A stretch of 64,000 bases of DNA from an uncultured Collinsella sp. GTDB taxonomy: Bacteria; Actinomycetota; Coriobacteriia; Coriobacteriales; Coriobacteriaceae. Location: the NCBI GenBank assembly GCA_959602645.1, contig CAUGTZ010000007.1, positions 46,717-110,716 of the forward strand. The letters run 5' to 3'. A model generated the notes under the pieces. It did no database searches. It was given only the letters and a program-made list of their open reading frames with translations, and had not been told where the DNA came from. The position numbers and the translations under genes are program-made. Below, piece after piece: positions 15,324-23,379 of this stretch; the first letter of the stretch is position 1; the number at the start of each line of letters is the position of its first letter.

Positions 15324-15724
15324 TGAGCGTCGAATTGCCAAAGGACGCCGAGGGTCGTGAGATTCCGCTTGATACCGTGGCGCTGTTCAACCGTGTCGGG
15401 AACGTATACAGCATCGTGCGCTGGACATTCACCACGGACTTTGATTTGAGTGACGGATGGTCGAACAAATGGCGTGCGATTACCGACCGTGGATTTGCAC
15501 TCGACCCAGCACTCGTGTACCTCACCACGCCCGAGCCCGACACATGGGAGAAATTGGAGGATGACTTGGACAGGTGCATCGAGGCAGACGACCTTTGTTC
15601 GTACCACAACCCGTCCGGAGTTTGTTTCAAATGCATCTTGGACGGCGACGGCCCATGTCATGGTGACTCGTATGCGCTAAAGGACATCAAGGAGCGCATC
15701 CGCAAGCTGAGGGGTGAGGACTGA
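15323..15724 (+). CDS. Hypothetical protein, 133 residues
   Basis: The ATG at 15323 follows GAGGAGGTTGAG and overlaps the preceding stop. The N-terminal half resembles a small beta-rich domain seen in phage proteins (EIPLDTVALFNRVGNVYSI), and the C-terminal third has Cys-x2-Cys-like spacing (CSYHNPSGVCFKC). GC content is visibly lower than in neighbouring phage genes, hinting at separate acquisition. Function unknown. Confidence 0.6.
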   Translation: MSVELPKDAEGREIPLDTVALFNRVGNVYSIVRWTFTTDFDLSDGWSNKWRAITDRGFALDPALVYLTTPEPDTWEKLEDDLDRCIEADDLCSYHNPSGVCFKCILDGDGPCHGDSYALKDIKERIRKLRGED

Positions 15725-15918
15725 TGTGCGACTACTGCAGAGGCTACGACGGCCTCGATGCTGCCGAGGGCGGTCCGGACGAGATTCTCATCCGCTGGAT
15801 GCTCAACGGATACCCGGTGATCATAGTCGACCACCCTCATGACAACTATGGAAGCTGGAGCATCCCGATCAGTTTCTGCCCGTTCTGCGGGCGCAAGCTG
15901 GAGAAGATGGACGAATGA
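15724..15918 (+). CDS. Small zinc-ribbon-like protein, 64 residues
   Basis: Starts MCDYC and ends with FCPFCGRKL, giving two Cys pairs typical of small phage zinc ribbons. It shares one base with the upstream gene. Function unknown. Confidence 0.6.
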   Translation: MCDYCRGYDGLDAAEGGPDEILIRWMLNGYPVIIVDHPHDNYGSWSIPISFCPFCGRKLEKMDE

Positions 15919-15942
15919 TTACCAATTTGAGGATGATGACAA

Positions 15943-16269
15943 ATGAATAAGCGAGCGATGATTTCGCAGCCTATGGCTGGTAAGACAGACGAGGAAATCG
16001 CGGAGACGAGGGATAAGGCGCACACCAAGCTGCGCGAGATGGGCTACGAGTTCGTAAACACCCTGTTCACCGACGAATGGTACAGCGACGAGGCCATGGA
16101 GGAGCGCGGCGTGGTGCAGGTCCCGCTCTGCTATCTCGCGAAATCTCTTGAGAACATGAGCCTGTGCCATGCGGCCTACTTCTGCAAAGGCTGGGAAAAC
16201 GCACGCGGATGCCGCATCGAGCATGATGCCGCCGTCGCGTACGGGCTTGAGGTGCTGTATGAGGATTAG
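15943..16269 (+). CDS. DUF4406-like protein (nucleoside 2-deoxyribosyltransferase fold)
   Basis: The 108-residue protein begins with MISQPMAGKTDEEIAETRDK, a typical opening of DUF4406 proteins. The end, GCRIEHDAAVAYGLEVLYED, also fits the family, which shares the nucleoside 2-deoxyribosyltransferase/TIR-like fold. In phages these may process nucleotides or act on NAD-like signals; the true activity is untested. Confidence 0.75.
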   Translation: MNKRAMISQPMAGKTDEEIAETRDKAHTKLREMGYEFVNTLFTDEWYSDEAMEERGVVQVPLCYLAKSLENMSLCHAAYFCKGWENARGCRIEHDAAVAYGLEVLYED

Positions 16270-16456
16270 CGATGAAGAGCGCCGCGAGGTGGCCGAGAAT
16301 TTGCGAAACCTTACAATCGGCCGCTTCATCCAGTACAAGGAGCAGTTCTTCGACGAGCTTGCCGAGGTGGTGGTCGGCTTCGAGGACTACCACGACTTCA
16401 ATGTTGTCCTCGAAAAGCTCGCCGACCTCATCGACCCGAAAGGTGGAGACGAATGA
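16259..16456 (+). CDS. Small helical protein, 65 residues
   Basis: Overlaps the DUF4406 gene by 11 bp. The opening ISDEERREVAENLRNLTIG resembles the opening of the next gene (ITDEKRRERAKNLRDMI), so the two may be related by duplication. Function unknown. Confidence 0.55.
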   Translation: MRISDEERREVAENLRNLTIGRFIQYKEQFFDELAEVVVGFEDYHDFNVVLEKLADLIDPKGGDE

Positions 16457-16785
16457 TTACCGACGAGAAGCGCCGCGAGAGGGCTAAGAACCTGCGAGAT
16501 ATGATCAGCGCTAGGAACTATGGGATACCGGGGATGTTCGGTTCCTTCGTCGATGTCGACGATTTACTTTCGGAACTACTAGACCGTCGAGCGTATGACA
16601 GCGAGAAGGCCATTAATGCCGTGGAAGCACTCGACATTGCAGACCTAATCGACCGTCCGACGTGCCACCTTATCGAGGACGAGGACGGGCGCACAGCCTG
16701 TTCTGAGTGTGGGTGCACTGCGCTATACCTACTGGATGCAACTTACTGCCCTGATTGCGGGTCGATAATCGAGCGCCGTGCGTGA
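16453..16785 (+). CDS. Zinc-ribbon protein, 110 residues
   Basis: The helical N-terminus matches the preceding small protein. The C-terminus holds CSECGCTALY and YCPDCGSII, a four-Cys zinc ribbon. The first codons overlap the upstream stop by 4 bp. Composition is less GC-rich than the replication genes. Function unknown. Confidence 0.6.
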   Translation: MITDEKRRERAKNLRDMISARNYGIPGMFGSFVDVDDLLSELLDRRAYDSEKAINAVEALDIADLIDRPTCHLIEDEDGRTACSECGCTALYLLDATYCPDCGSIIERRA

Positions 16786-16844
16786 GGTAGTCCCCGGCGC
16801 TTGGTATGGTAGCCGAAGCAAACCGAGCGCGAGGGGGTATGCGA

Positions 16845-17276
16845 ATGGCGTGTAGGCCACCTGTAGGAGATGGGCCAAAAGGCCCATCTACAAAGTCAAC
16901 ACATCATCCTTTGGCGAGGGAGTGGGCGCTCCGCAAGGGGCGCTCCTCCTATGTGCTTTGGTCGGACGAGATGGTGCGCGCCATGCAGGCGCACCCGGAG
17001 CGGACGGCAGCGGAGATCGCGGCGGAGCTGAGGGTGACGCCGAGCGCCGTGAGGCACGCGCGACAGCGCTACGGGCGTTTCCCGCCGAGGGCGGACGGTC
17101 TGTGCATCGTATGCGACGCGCGGCCCGTGTTCACGACCTCGGCGCAGGCCAAGGCGTGGAGGCTCTGCAAGGGATGCTATCTGGAGGAGCGAAAGAGGCG
17201 GCTCGAGGAGGAGGCGGAGAGCAACCGCATCCGCCAGGCCGTGCACAGACGGCAGAAGCTGGACGGAGACGCCTGA
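16845..17276 (+). CDS. HTH plus zinc-ribbon protein, candidate late regulator
   Basis: ATG 16845 is favoured by GAGGGGG seven bases upstream; in-frame starts at 16806 and 16839 are possible. The 143-residue product has a helix-turn-helix (TAAEIAAELRVTPSAVRHAR), then a four-Cys zinc ribbon (CIVC, CKGC) and a basic coiled tail. As the last gene before a strong terminator and the packaging genes, it could control late transcription. That role is inferred from position only. Confidence 0.6.
   Translation: MACRPPVGDGPKGPSTKSTHHPLAREWALRKGRSSYVLWSDEMVRAMQAHPERTAAEIAAELRVTPSAVRHARQRYGRFPPRADGLCIVCDARPVFTTSAQAKAWRLCKGCYLEERKRRLEEEAESNRIRQAVHRRQKLDGDA
16868..16889 (+). repeat. Hairpin at the start of the HTH/zinc-ribbon gene
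   Basis: Perfect 9-bp arms (AGATGGGCC, GGCCCATCT) around an AAAA loop, inside the first codons. It may affect translation, but no T-run follows. Confidence 0.5.
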
Positions 17277-17325
17277 GAGGCTGGCCGAGGCAATCGGAAT
17301 CAAGCCGACCAAGGTCGAGTAGCCG

Positions 17326-17356
17326 AAAGGCCCCGGGAAACCGGGGCCTTTTCTTT
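17326..17356 (+). terminator. Strong intrinsic terminator at the early/late boundary
   Basis: A perfect 10-bp stem (AAGGCCCCGG with CCGGGGCCTT) closes a GAAA tetraloop and runs into TTCTTT. It ends the early operon before the terminase genes, so late transcription needs its own promoter or antitermination. Confidence 0.9.
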
Positions 17357-17364
17357 AAACGTTA

Positions 17365-17422
17365 CCCCCTTTTTACGCTTGTGGGCAAACGCACGCGCTT
17401 GTCCACGTGCGTAAAAAGGGGG
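17365..17422. repeat. Large inverted repeat upstream of terminase
   Basis: Perfect 14-bp arms (CCCCCTTTTTACGC at 17365-17378, complement at 17409-17422) surround 30 bases that contain a further GTGG/CCAC pairing. It lies between the early terminator and the small terminase gene. It could be a packaging (cos/pac) site, a late-promoter operator or a second terminator. Confidence 0.6.
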
Positions 17423-17470
17423 GAACGTTCGCGTTTCCATAGGGCTATCTACCAGCGGAAACGTGATTTT

Positions 17471-17866
17471 GTGGCGGGAAAAGGGCGTGAAAAACTGACC
17501 AAGGAGGGCATCGAGGATGCCCTCCGCCTGTGCCGCGTCGGCATGACCGACAAGGACATCGCCGCATATCTCGGGGTGGCCCCCGAGACATACAGCCGCT
17601 GGATCAACCACCCCAGAACTGACAATCAACGTCAACTGTGTCAAGCCATGAAAAAGGGCGAGGTCGAGCGCAAGGCGACGCTCGTGGGCCGCATCATGGA
17701 TGCGAGCGACGACAGCTGGCAGGCTGCGGCGTGGCTTTTGGAGCGCAAGTACCCGCAGGAGTTCGCCAAGGCGCAGCGCGTCATGGACACCACCGACAGC
17801 GCCGTGCTGAAGGCCGCCAAGGAGCTCGTGCTGTCCGTGCCGTCCTCAATCGGCGGGGACGAGTAG
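17471..17866 (+). CDS. Terminase small subunit
   Basis: About 131 residues with a helix-turn-helix (GMTDKDIAAYLGVAPETYSR) followed by helices typical of small terminases (AAWLLERKYPQEFAKAQ). It recognises the packaging site and recruits the large subunit. I chose GTG 17471 because upstream sequence is the inverted repeat and lacks good starts; the Shine-Dalgarno is weak. It ends 3 bp before the large subunit gene. Confidence 0.82.
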   Translation: MAGKGREKLTKEGIEDALRLCRVGMTDKDIAAYLGVAPETYSRWINHPRTDNQRQLCQAMKKGEVERKATLVGRIMDASDDSWQAAAWLLERKYPQEFAKAQRVMDTTDSAVLKAAKELVLSVPSSIGGDE

Positions 17867-17869
17867 CCG

Positions 17870-19066
17870 ATGCCGCTCACGAGGATGCAGCGCGAGTACC
17901 TCGCCAACTGCACGCACCGCTACAACGTGAAGTGCGGGGCGACGGGCTCGGGCAAGAGCTACGTCGACATAGCCGTGACCATACCGCAGAGGCTTCTCGC
18001 CATGAGGGGCGAGGGGCTGGCGGTGATGATCGGGAACACCCGCTCGACGCTCGAGCGCAACATCCTCGAGCCGATGCGCTCACTCTACAGCGAGGACGTC
18101 GTCAGCCAGATCGGGCGGGACAACACGGCCCAGATATTCGGGCGCAAGGTCTACTGCCTCGGGGCGGACAAGAAGACAAGCGTATCCAAGATTCAGGGCG
18201 CCACGTTCGAGTGGGTCTACGGCGACGAGGTCGCCACGTGGAGCGAAGACGTTTTCCAGATGCTCAAGAGCCGCCTGCGCTGCGAACACAGCCGCTTCGA
18301 CGGCACCTGCAACCCCGACAGCCCCAACCACTGGTTCAAACGGTTCCTCGACGGCGACAGCGACATCTATAGGCAGGACTACACGATCTGGGACGGCGCG
18401 CTGGCACCGGACGTCATCGAGGCCCTCATCAAGGACTACGGCAGCGGCGTGTACTACGACCGCTACATCTTGGGCAAGTGGACGCTGGCCGAGGGCCTGG
18501 TCTACCCCGACTGGGAGGGCGCGCTGGAGAGCCGGTATACGGGCAGCGCCGCCAAGTACGCGGTGTCTTGCGACTACGGCACGCAGAACGCCTTCGCGGC
18601 GCTTCTGTGGGCATTTGACGGCAAGGTGTGGCACGTGGTGGACGAGTACCGCTACTCGGGCCGCGACACGGGGCACCAGAAGACGGACGCCGACTATGTG
18701 GCCGACATGGCCGACTTCGTGCGCGGGCTGAGCAAGCCGCCCAAGTTCATCATCGACCCGAGCGCCACGAGCTTCATCGCCGCGATGCGGCAGGCCGGGT
18801 TCAAGACCAAGAATGGGCGCAACGACGTTGCGGACGGCATACGAGAGACGGATGTGTGCCTGGGCAACGGCACGGTGCGCATCTCCGACGCCTGCGCGGG
18901 GCTGATAGGCGAGCTCGGCGGCTACTGCTGGGACGCCAAGGCGGACGGCGACAAGCCTGTCAAGGTCGAGGACCACAGCTGCGATGCGCTCCGTTACGGC
19001 GTGGCAACACTGCGCATGTACAAGCCTGCGAAACGGCAGGTAAACCCATTTTTTGAAGGGAGGTAG
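17870..19066 (+). CDS. Terminase large subunit (PBSX/Terminase_3 type)
   Basis: The 398-residue motor protein has Walker A GATGSGKS at 23-30, Walker B VYGDEV near 115-120 and a C-terminal RNase H-like nuclease with Asp residues in SCDYGTQNAF, FIIDPSAT and EDHSCDALRYG. It drives DNA into the prohead and cuts the concatemer. Length and motif order are normal. Confidence 0.95.
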   Translation: MPLTRMQREYLANCTHRYNVKCGATGSGKSYVDIAVTIPQRLLAMRGEGLAVMIGNTRSTLERNILEPMRSLYSEDVVSQIGRDNTAQIFGRKVYCLGADKKTSVSKIQGATFEWVYGDEVATWSEDVFQMLKSRLRCEHSRFDGTCNPDSPNHWFKRFLDGDSDIYRQDYTIWDGALAPDVIEALIKDYGSGVYYDRYILGKWTLAEGLVYPDWEGALESRYTGSAAKYAVSCDYGTQNAFAALLWAFDGKVWHVVDEYRYSGRDTGHQKTDADYVADMADFVRGLSKPPKFIIDPSATSFIAAMRQAGFKTKNGRNDVADGIRETDVCLGNGTVRISDACAGLIGELGGYCWDAKADGDKPVKVEDHSCDALRYGVATLRMYKPAKRQVNPFFEGR

Positions 19067-19070
19067 CGGC

Positions 19071-20504
19071 TTGTCTAAGGGGCCTTTGGTGACCGATGGC
19101 GACCTCAAGGCGGCGGCGTCGGCGACGGCGTTCGCGGCAGATGCCATCGAGCGGCACATGTCGAGCGAGATGTACCGCAACGCCGTCACCGCGAACGAGT
19201 ACTACCGCCAGCACAACGTCACGATCAACCGTTTCGTGCAGAAGATCTACTCGTGCTCCGGTGCCGAGGCCGAGGACTTCACGGCCTCGAAGCTGAGGCT
19301 GGCGAGTAACCTGTTCAAGCGACTAAACGTCCAGCGCTGCACGTACTCGCTCGGTAAGGGCGTGAGCTTCGTGGACGTCTCGGCGGGCGGCAAGGACACG
19401 ACCAAGGAGGGGCTTGGCGACCGCTTCGACGACGATGTCATGGAGATGGGGCTCAAGGCGCTCATCCACGGTGTGTCATTCCCGTTTTGGAACCTCGACC
19501 ACATCGACGTGTTCACCGCCGATGAGTTCTGTCCGGTGTGGGACGAGTACTCGGGGGCGCTATACGCCGGCGTGAGGTTCTGGCGGCTCGACTCCGACCA
19601 CCCGTGGCATGCGACCCTCTACGAGCAGGACGGCTACACTGAGATGGTGTCGGGCGGCAGCGGCTTCGACTTCGAGGTGGCCGAGGCCAAGCGCGCCTAC
19701 AAGGTCACGTATCGGGAGATACCGGCGGACGGGATGAAGCTGGCCGTCGATGCGGAAAACTACTCCCGCCTGCCCATCGTGGCGGTCTGGGGCAGCGACG
19801 CGCACCAGAGCACGCTCGTCGGCATGCGCGAGAGCATCGACGCCTACGACCTCATCAAGAGCGGCCTGGTGAACGACACGCGCGACTGCGCGCAGATCTA
19901 CTGGCTCATCAACGGAGCCGGCGGCATGGACGACAGGGACCTCGACCTGTGGCGGGCGAAGCTCAAGCTGACTCACGTGGCCGAGGTCGACGCCGAGCAG
20001 GGGCAGTCCGTGACGCCGTACACGCAGGAGGTGCCCGTCGAGGGCCGCCGCGAGACGCTGGCGCAGATCAAGGCCGACATCTACGAGGACTTCGGCGCGC
20101 TGGACGTCCACACCATCGCGGCGGGGGCGACCAACGACCATATCGACGCGGCATACCAGCCGATGGACGAGGAGGCCGCCGAGTTTGAGCGCCACATCCG
20201 CGAGGGTATCATGGACATCCTCGCATTGCAGGGCATCGAGGACACGCCCGTGTTCACGCACACTCGCATCAGCAACACCAAGGAGCAGGTCGAGACCGTG
20301 TGCCTGGAGGCCGAGTATCTGGACGACGAGACGATCCTGCGAAAGCTGCCGAACATCACGCCCGACGAGAGGGCGAAGATTTTGGAGCGAAAGCAGCGGG
20401 AGCAGGAGGAGCGCATGGCAGCGCTGCCGCCCGCCCTGGCGGCGAACGCGAAGGGTGCCCAGGAGGGCGACGAGGACGACGAGGATGAGGAAGGTGATGA
20501 GTGA
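19071..20504 (+). CDS. Phage portal protein (SPP1-like)
   Basis: The 477-residue protein resembles SPP1-type portals, with the dodecameric ring passing DNA through the capsid vertex. Typical parts are the N-terminal NEYYRQHNVTIN, DTRDCAQIYWLINGAGG in the middle and the helical clip/crown region with an acidic tail (DEDDEDEEGDE). TTG 19071 is preferred over TTG 19053 because GGGAGG sits seven bases upstream. It abuts the terminase gene. Confidence 0.9.
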   Translation: MSKGPLVTDGDLKAAASATAFAADAIERHMSSEMYRNAVTANEYYRQHNVTINRFVQKIYSCSGAEAEDFTASKLRLASNLFKRLNVQRCTYSLGKGVSFVDVSAGGKDTTKEGLGDRFDDDVMEMGLKALIHGVSFPFWNLDHIDVFTADEFCPVWDEYSGALYAGVRFWRLDSDHPWHATLYEQDGYTEMVSGGSGFDFEVAEAKRAYKVTYREIPADGMKLAVDAENYSRLPIVAVWGSDAHQSTLVGMRESIDAYDLIKSGLVNDTRDCAQIYWLINGAGGMDDRDLDLWRAKLKLTHVAEVDAEQGQSVTPYTQEVPVEGRRETLAQIKADIYEDFGALDVHTIAAGATNDHIDAAYQPMDEEAAEFERHIREGIMDILALQGIEDTPVFTHTRISNTKEQVETVCLEAEYLDDETILRKLPNITPDERAKILERKQREQEERMAALPPALAANAKGAQEGDEDDEDEEGDE

Positions 20505-21406
20505 TGGCGGCATTGCAGGTGCTTGACGGCGAGCTGTGGCAGTGGGACACCGGGCGCGAGGTCGAGGTTGTCGGCTGCGAGCAGGTGCATTTCGCCAAGT
20601 CGACCACGGGGACGTGCTACACGGTCGAGGTCGCCGGCAACAAGGCGAAGGTTCCCGACGAGCTGCTCCAGGCGGCGGGTCGCGTGTACGCATGGGCCTA
20701 CATCACGGACGAGGCATACGGCGGGCGCACGCGCATCGAGGCGCTCTGGGACGTAAAGAGGCGAGCCAAGCCCGCCGAGTACATCTACGAGCCGAGCGAC
20801 CAGCGCACCATCAAGGACGCAGAGACGGCGCGAGACGAGGCCAAGGCCGCGCAGAAGGCGGCGGAGGCCGCACGCGACAGGGCCGTCGCCGCCGAGGTCA
20901 AGGGGGCACGCGCCACGACGCTCGCCTCGGGCTCGGAGGCAACGGCGACGATGGAGAACAACGTGCTGGTCGTCGGCGTGCCGAAGGGCGACGCGCTGAG
21001 ATACAGCGACCTCACCGCCGATCAGATCGCGGAGCTCAAGAAGCCCGCAACGGACGCGGCGGCTGGCGTGAACAAGGTCAACAACGAGTTCAAGCAGCTC
21101 AAGGCTTCTGTCGAGACGGCGGAGAAGGGCCGCGCCGACGCCGAGGTCGTGCGCAAGAAGAAAGAGACCGAGCGCGGGCAGAACGAGACGGAGCGCAAGG
21201 AGGCGGAGACGGGACGCAAGACCGCCGAGCAGAAGCGCGAGCAGGATTCGACCAAGGCCCTCGCCGACGCGCAGGCGGCGCTCAAGGACGCCAAGACGGC
21301 AGCCCTGAACTACCAGTCGATTATCGACTCGGCGGCTGCGGTTACGGCCTTGGGACTCAAGAAGGTAAACGGCAAGATTTGCCAAATGCGAAAGGTAGGT
21401 GCCTAA
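20504..21406 (+). CDS. Tail fibre/baseplate-like coiled-coil protein paired with the DGR target
   Basis: A 300-residue protein. The first 90 residues form a beta-rich attachment domain (LWQWDTGREVEVVGCEQVHF). Then come long Ala/Glu/Lys coiled coils (about 105-135 and 190-270), a short beta insert (ATATMENNVLVVGVPKGDA), and a small C-terminal domain ending one base before the variable protein gene. By layout it is a trimeric fibre stalk or adaptor that could carry the variable tip protein. The link is inference from adjacency. Confidence 0.65.
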   Translation: MAALQVLDGELWQWDTGREVEVVGCEQVHFAKSTTGTCYTVEVAGNKAKVPDELLQAAGRVYAWAYITDEAYGGRTRIEALWDVKRRAKPAEYIYEPSDQRTIKDAETARDEAKAAQKAAEAARDRAVAAEVKGARATTLASGSEATATMENNVLVVGVPKGDALRYSDLTADQIAELKKPATDAAAGVNKVNNEFKQLKASVETAEKGRADAEVVRKKKETERGQNETERKEAETGRKTAEQKREQDSTKALADAQAALKDAKTAALNYQSIIDSAAAVTALGLKKVNGKICQMRKVGA

Positions 21407-23032
21407 ATGGCCGATACGCAGGCAGCCGAGCAGGCAACCGAGGGGTTCGAGTACGCGGACCCGCTGGCATCGGATAAGGCGGTGTGGGCGCTGGTCGGCG
21501 CGGTGAAGAACCTTGGCGACCAGAAGACGCTCGAGCGCGACGCCTCGACCGGGCGCTATAAGAACGAGACCGTCGCCGCGATGGTCGACAAGCACAAGAC
21601 GGGGCTGGTGTACACGTTCCTCATCCCGGCGGGCAGCCCCACCGACATCCAGCCCATGAGCGCTGCCGCGAAGCGCGTGGCCTCCACCGAGTTCGTGCCC
21701 GCGACGGCGACGAGCGCGGCTGTCGACCCGTTCGACGCCGAGGGCGGCCCGTGGTTCCACGTGTCCGCCAACGCCGGTGCCGACGCCGACGGCGTGCCGT
21801 GGGTCGAGGCTATCGACGGCGTCGACTACGGCTTCTCGCGCGTGGACAACGGACACGGCAACAACGTCTACGAGATCGCGCCGGTCGTGTGGCAGGCGGT
21901 CGAGGTGCTGACGAACGGCAACCTGCTCGTCTCGTGGTCCGACAGCCGATTCAGCGGCTCGCAGCCGAACCCCAAGGCGTTGCTGCCGGACGGCACGCTG
22001 CGACCGTACATGCTGACGCCGACGTATCCCATGAGCATCGACGCCGACGGGCGCCCGCGTTCCGTCTCGGGCGCGAAGGTCGCCAACCGAGTGACCTCGC
22101 ACGACTCGCTCATCGACCTGTGCAAGACGGCGACCACGGGCTACTCGGGAATGTCGGCCTACGACCAGTGGTACGTCAACTTCCACCAGCTGACCAAGAC
22201 GCTGTGCAAGTCCTCCCAGGTGGACTTCCCGGGCTGCACCGACTTCAACGTGCAGATTCACCCGGCAATCGCCGAGACGGGCGTCACGCGCGTGGTCGTC
22301 ACCGCCGAGCAGGCGGCGAAGATTCCCGTGGGCGCGTCGCTGATGTACGGCACCGACACGGGCACCACGTGCCCAGACCGAGGCGCCGCGGCGGCGTACG
22401 ACGTGTTCGACGGTGCCGTTGTCGGTGGCAAGGAGACGCTCGCAGACGGCAACGTGGCGCTTCTCATGGACGTCACCAAGGCGTTCGACACGACCGTGAA
22501 CACATGGCTCCAGAGTGCGCCGTGGTGCACGGGCAACACCGATGCCCTCGTTGGCGACGGCCAGGTGGCGAAGGACGGCAAGCATCCGTTCAAGGTCGGC
22601 GGCGTCGAGACGGGACTGGGCCTGTGGGAGTTCATGGGCGATACGCTCTTCGTCTCCGACGGCACGGGCTTCGGCATCGCGGTCAACCCCGACACTCGCA
22701 ATGAGAAGAAGAACGCCGTGGCGGACGGGGTGACCCCGACGGCGGCGTGCATGCCGACGGCGGATGGCTACATGCTCGACATCCAGTTCGTCAACGGCCT
22801 CATCTTGGGAAAGGGGCTCGGCGGCTCGGCGACGACCGGTGTCGGTGACTACTTCTACTTCGACACCTCCGGAGGTAAGGTCAAGGGCACAATCCGTCTG
22901 GTTCTGTTCCTCGGCCCCCTGTGGTACGGCTCGGTTGCCGGTCTTCGTTACGCGATCTCGTGGTGCTGGTCCGGTTGGGCCTCTTGGTGCTTCGTCTCCC
23001 GGCTTTCTGCTACGGGCCGTAGCCGGGGGTGA
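21407..23032 (+). CDS. DGR-diversified receptor-binding protein
   Basis: The 541-residue protein starts one base after the fibre gene stop. It has an N-terminal region of about 95 residues, a central domain rich in beta strands and Gly/Asp turns, and a C-terminal region of the formylglycine-enzyme/C-type-lectin class used by DGR targets (GLWEFMGDTLFVSDG, then GVGDYFYFDTSGG). The last 45 codons include the variable repeat. The present allele shows many Trp, Tyr and Cys at diversified positions (SWCWSGWASWC), where the template codes mainly Asn and Arg. It most likely sits at the virion tip and binds host receptors; which virion structure carries it is not proven. Confidence 0.88.
   Translation: MADTQAAEQATEGFEYADPLASDKAVWALVGAVKNLGDQKTLERDASTGRYKNETVAAMVDKHKTGLVYTFLIPAGSPTDIQPMSAAAKRVASTEFVPATATSAAVDPFDAEGGPWFHVSANAGADADGVPWVEAIDGVDYGFSRVDNGHGNNVYEIAPVVWQAVEVLTNGNLLVSWSDSRFSGSQPNPKALLPDGTLRPYMLTPTYPMSIDADGRPRSVSGAKVANRVTSHDSLIDLCKTATTGYSGMSAYDQWYVNFHQLTKTLCKSSQVDFPGCTDFNVQIHPAIAETGVTRVVVTAEQAAKIPVGASLMYGTDTGTTCPDRGAAAAYDVFDGAVVGGKETLADGNVALLMDVTKAFDTTVNTWLQSAPWCTGNTDALVGDGQVAKDGKHPFKVGGVETGLGLWEFMGDTLFVSDGTGFGIAVNPDTRNEKKNAVADGVTPTAACMPTADGYMLDIQFVNGLILGKGLGGSATTGVGDYFYFDTSGGKVKGTIRLVLFLGPLWYGSVAGLRYAISWCWSGWASWCFVSRLSATGRSRG
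22897..23009 (+). repeat. DGR variable repeat (VR)
   Basis: This 113-bp segment aligns without gaps to 23110-23222. Eighteen positions differ and each is an adenine in the template (changed to T mostly, also C or G); none of the 92 non-adenine positions differ. It is in frame in the last codons of the target gene. Confidence 0.97.
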
Positions 23033-23033
23033 A

Positions 23034-23068
23034 TCAGGGCGTAGCCCTGAGAGGGGGCTGGCCCCCTC
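23034..23068 (+). repeat. Tandem hairpins downstream of VR
   Basis: Two perfect hairpins lie just after the target gene stop: TCAGGGC/GCCCTGA around GTA (23034-23050) and GAGGGGG/CCCCCTC around CTGG (23051-23068). Bordetella-phage DGRs need a similar hairpin or cruciform downstream of VR for efficient retrohoming, so this pair is the likely equivalent; it could also terminate the upstream mRNA. Confidence 0.65.
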
Positions 23069-23109
23069 CTAACCCCAAACAGGGATTCACGGTGAGGGCG
23101 GCGCTGGTT

Positions 23110-23222
23110 TCTGGTTCAGTTCCTCGGCAACCTGAGGAACGGCTCGAATGCCGGTCTTCGTTACGCGAACTCGAGGAACAGGTCCGGTAGGGCCACTTGG
23201 AACTTCGTCTCCCGGCAATCTG
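23110..23222 (+). repeat. DGR template repeat (TR)
   Basis: The non-coding donor copy of the VR, offset by 213 bp. It contains 21 adenines, 18 of which differ in VR. Translated in the VR frame it has AAC and AGG codons (NLRNGSNAGLRYANSRNR), the Asn-rich pattern that lets adenine mutagenesis reach many residues without stop codons. Confidence 0.97.
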
Positions 23223-23379
23223 TCTATAAATCTCTACTCGCACCGTGTCTACCGCGCCCGCCGCTTTCTGGCGGGACGCGGCTCAGCCTGACTCCTTTGA
23301 GTGAAATTTGTCCGCAAGGCTCACGGGCTGGTAGCCGCAAGGCGAACGCTCGTATGACAGACAGAAAGAGCTTTGATCT
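23223..23379 (+). ncRNA. 3' part of the DGR template RNA
   Basis: Between TR and the reverse transcriptase gene no ORF is evident. A strong hairpin lies at 23252-23281 (CCGCGCCCGCC with GGCGGG-A-CGCGG, one bulged base), and a 9-bp direct repeat CCGCAAGGC occurs at 23312 and 23335. In studied DGRs the RNA downstream of TR is structured and primes cDNA synthesis, so this region should be part of the functional RNA. Ends are approximate. Confidence 0.6.

Noticed and set aside
17277..17325. Short open stretch ending in KPTKVE before the terminator
   Set aside because: It is an alternative-frame tail after the regulator stop with no start or ribosome site; a frameshift extension is possible but unsupported.
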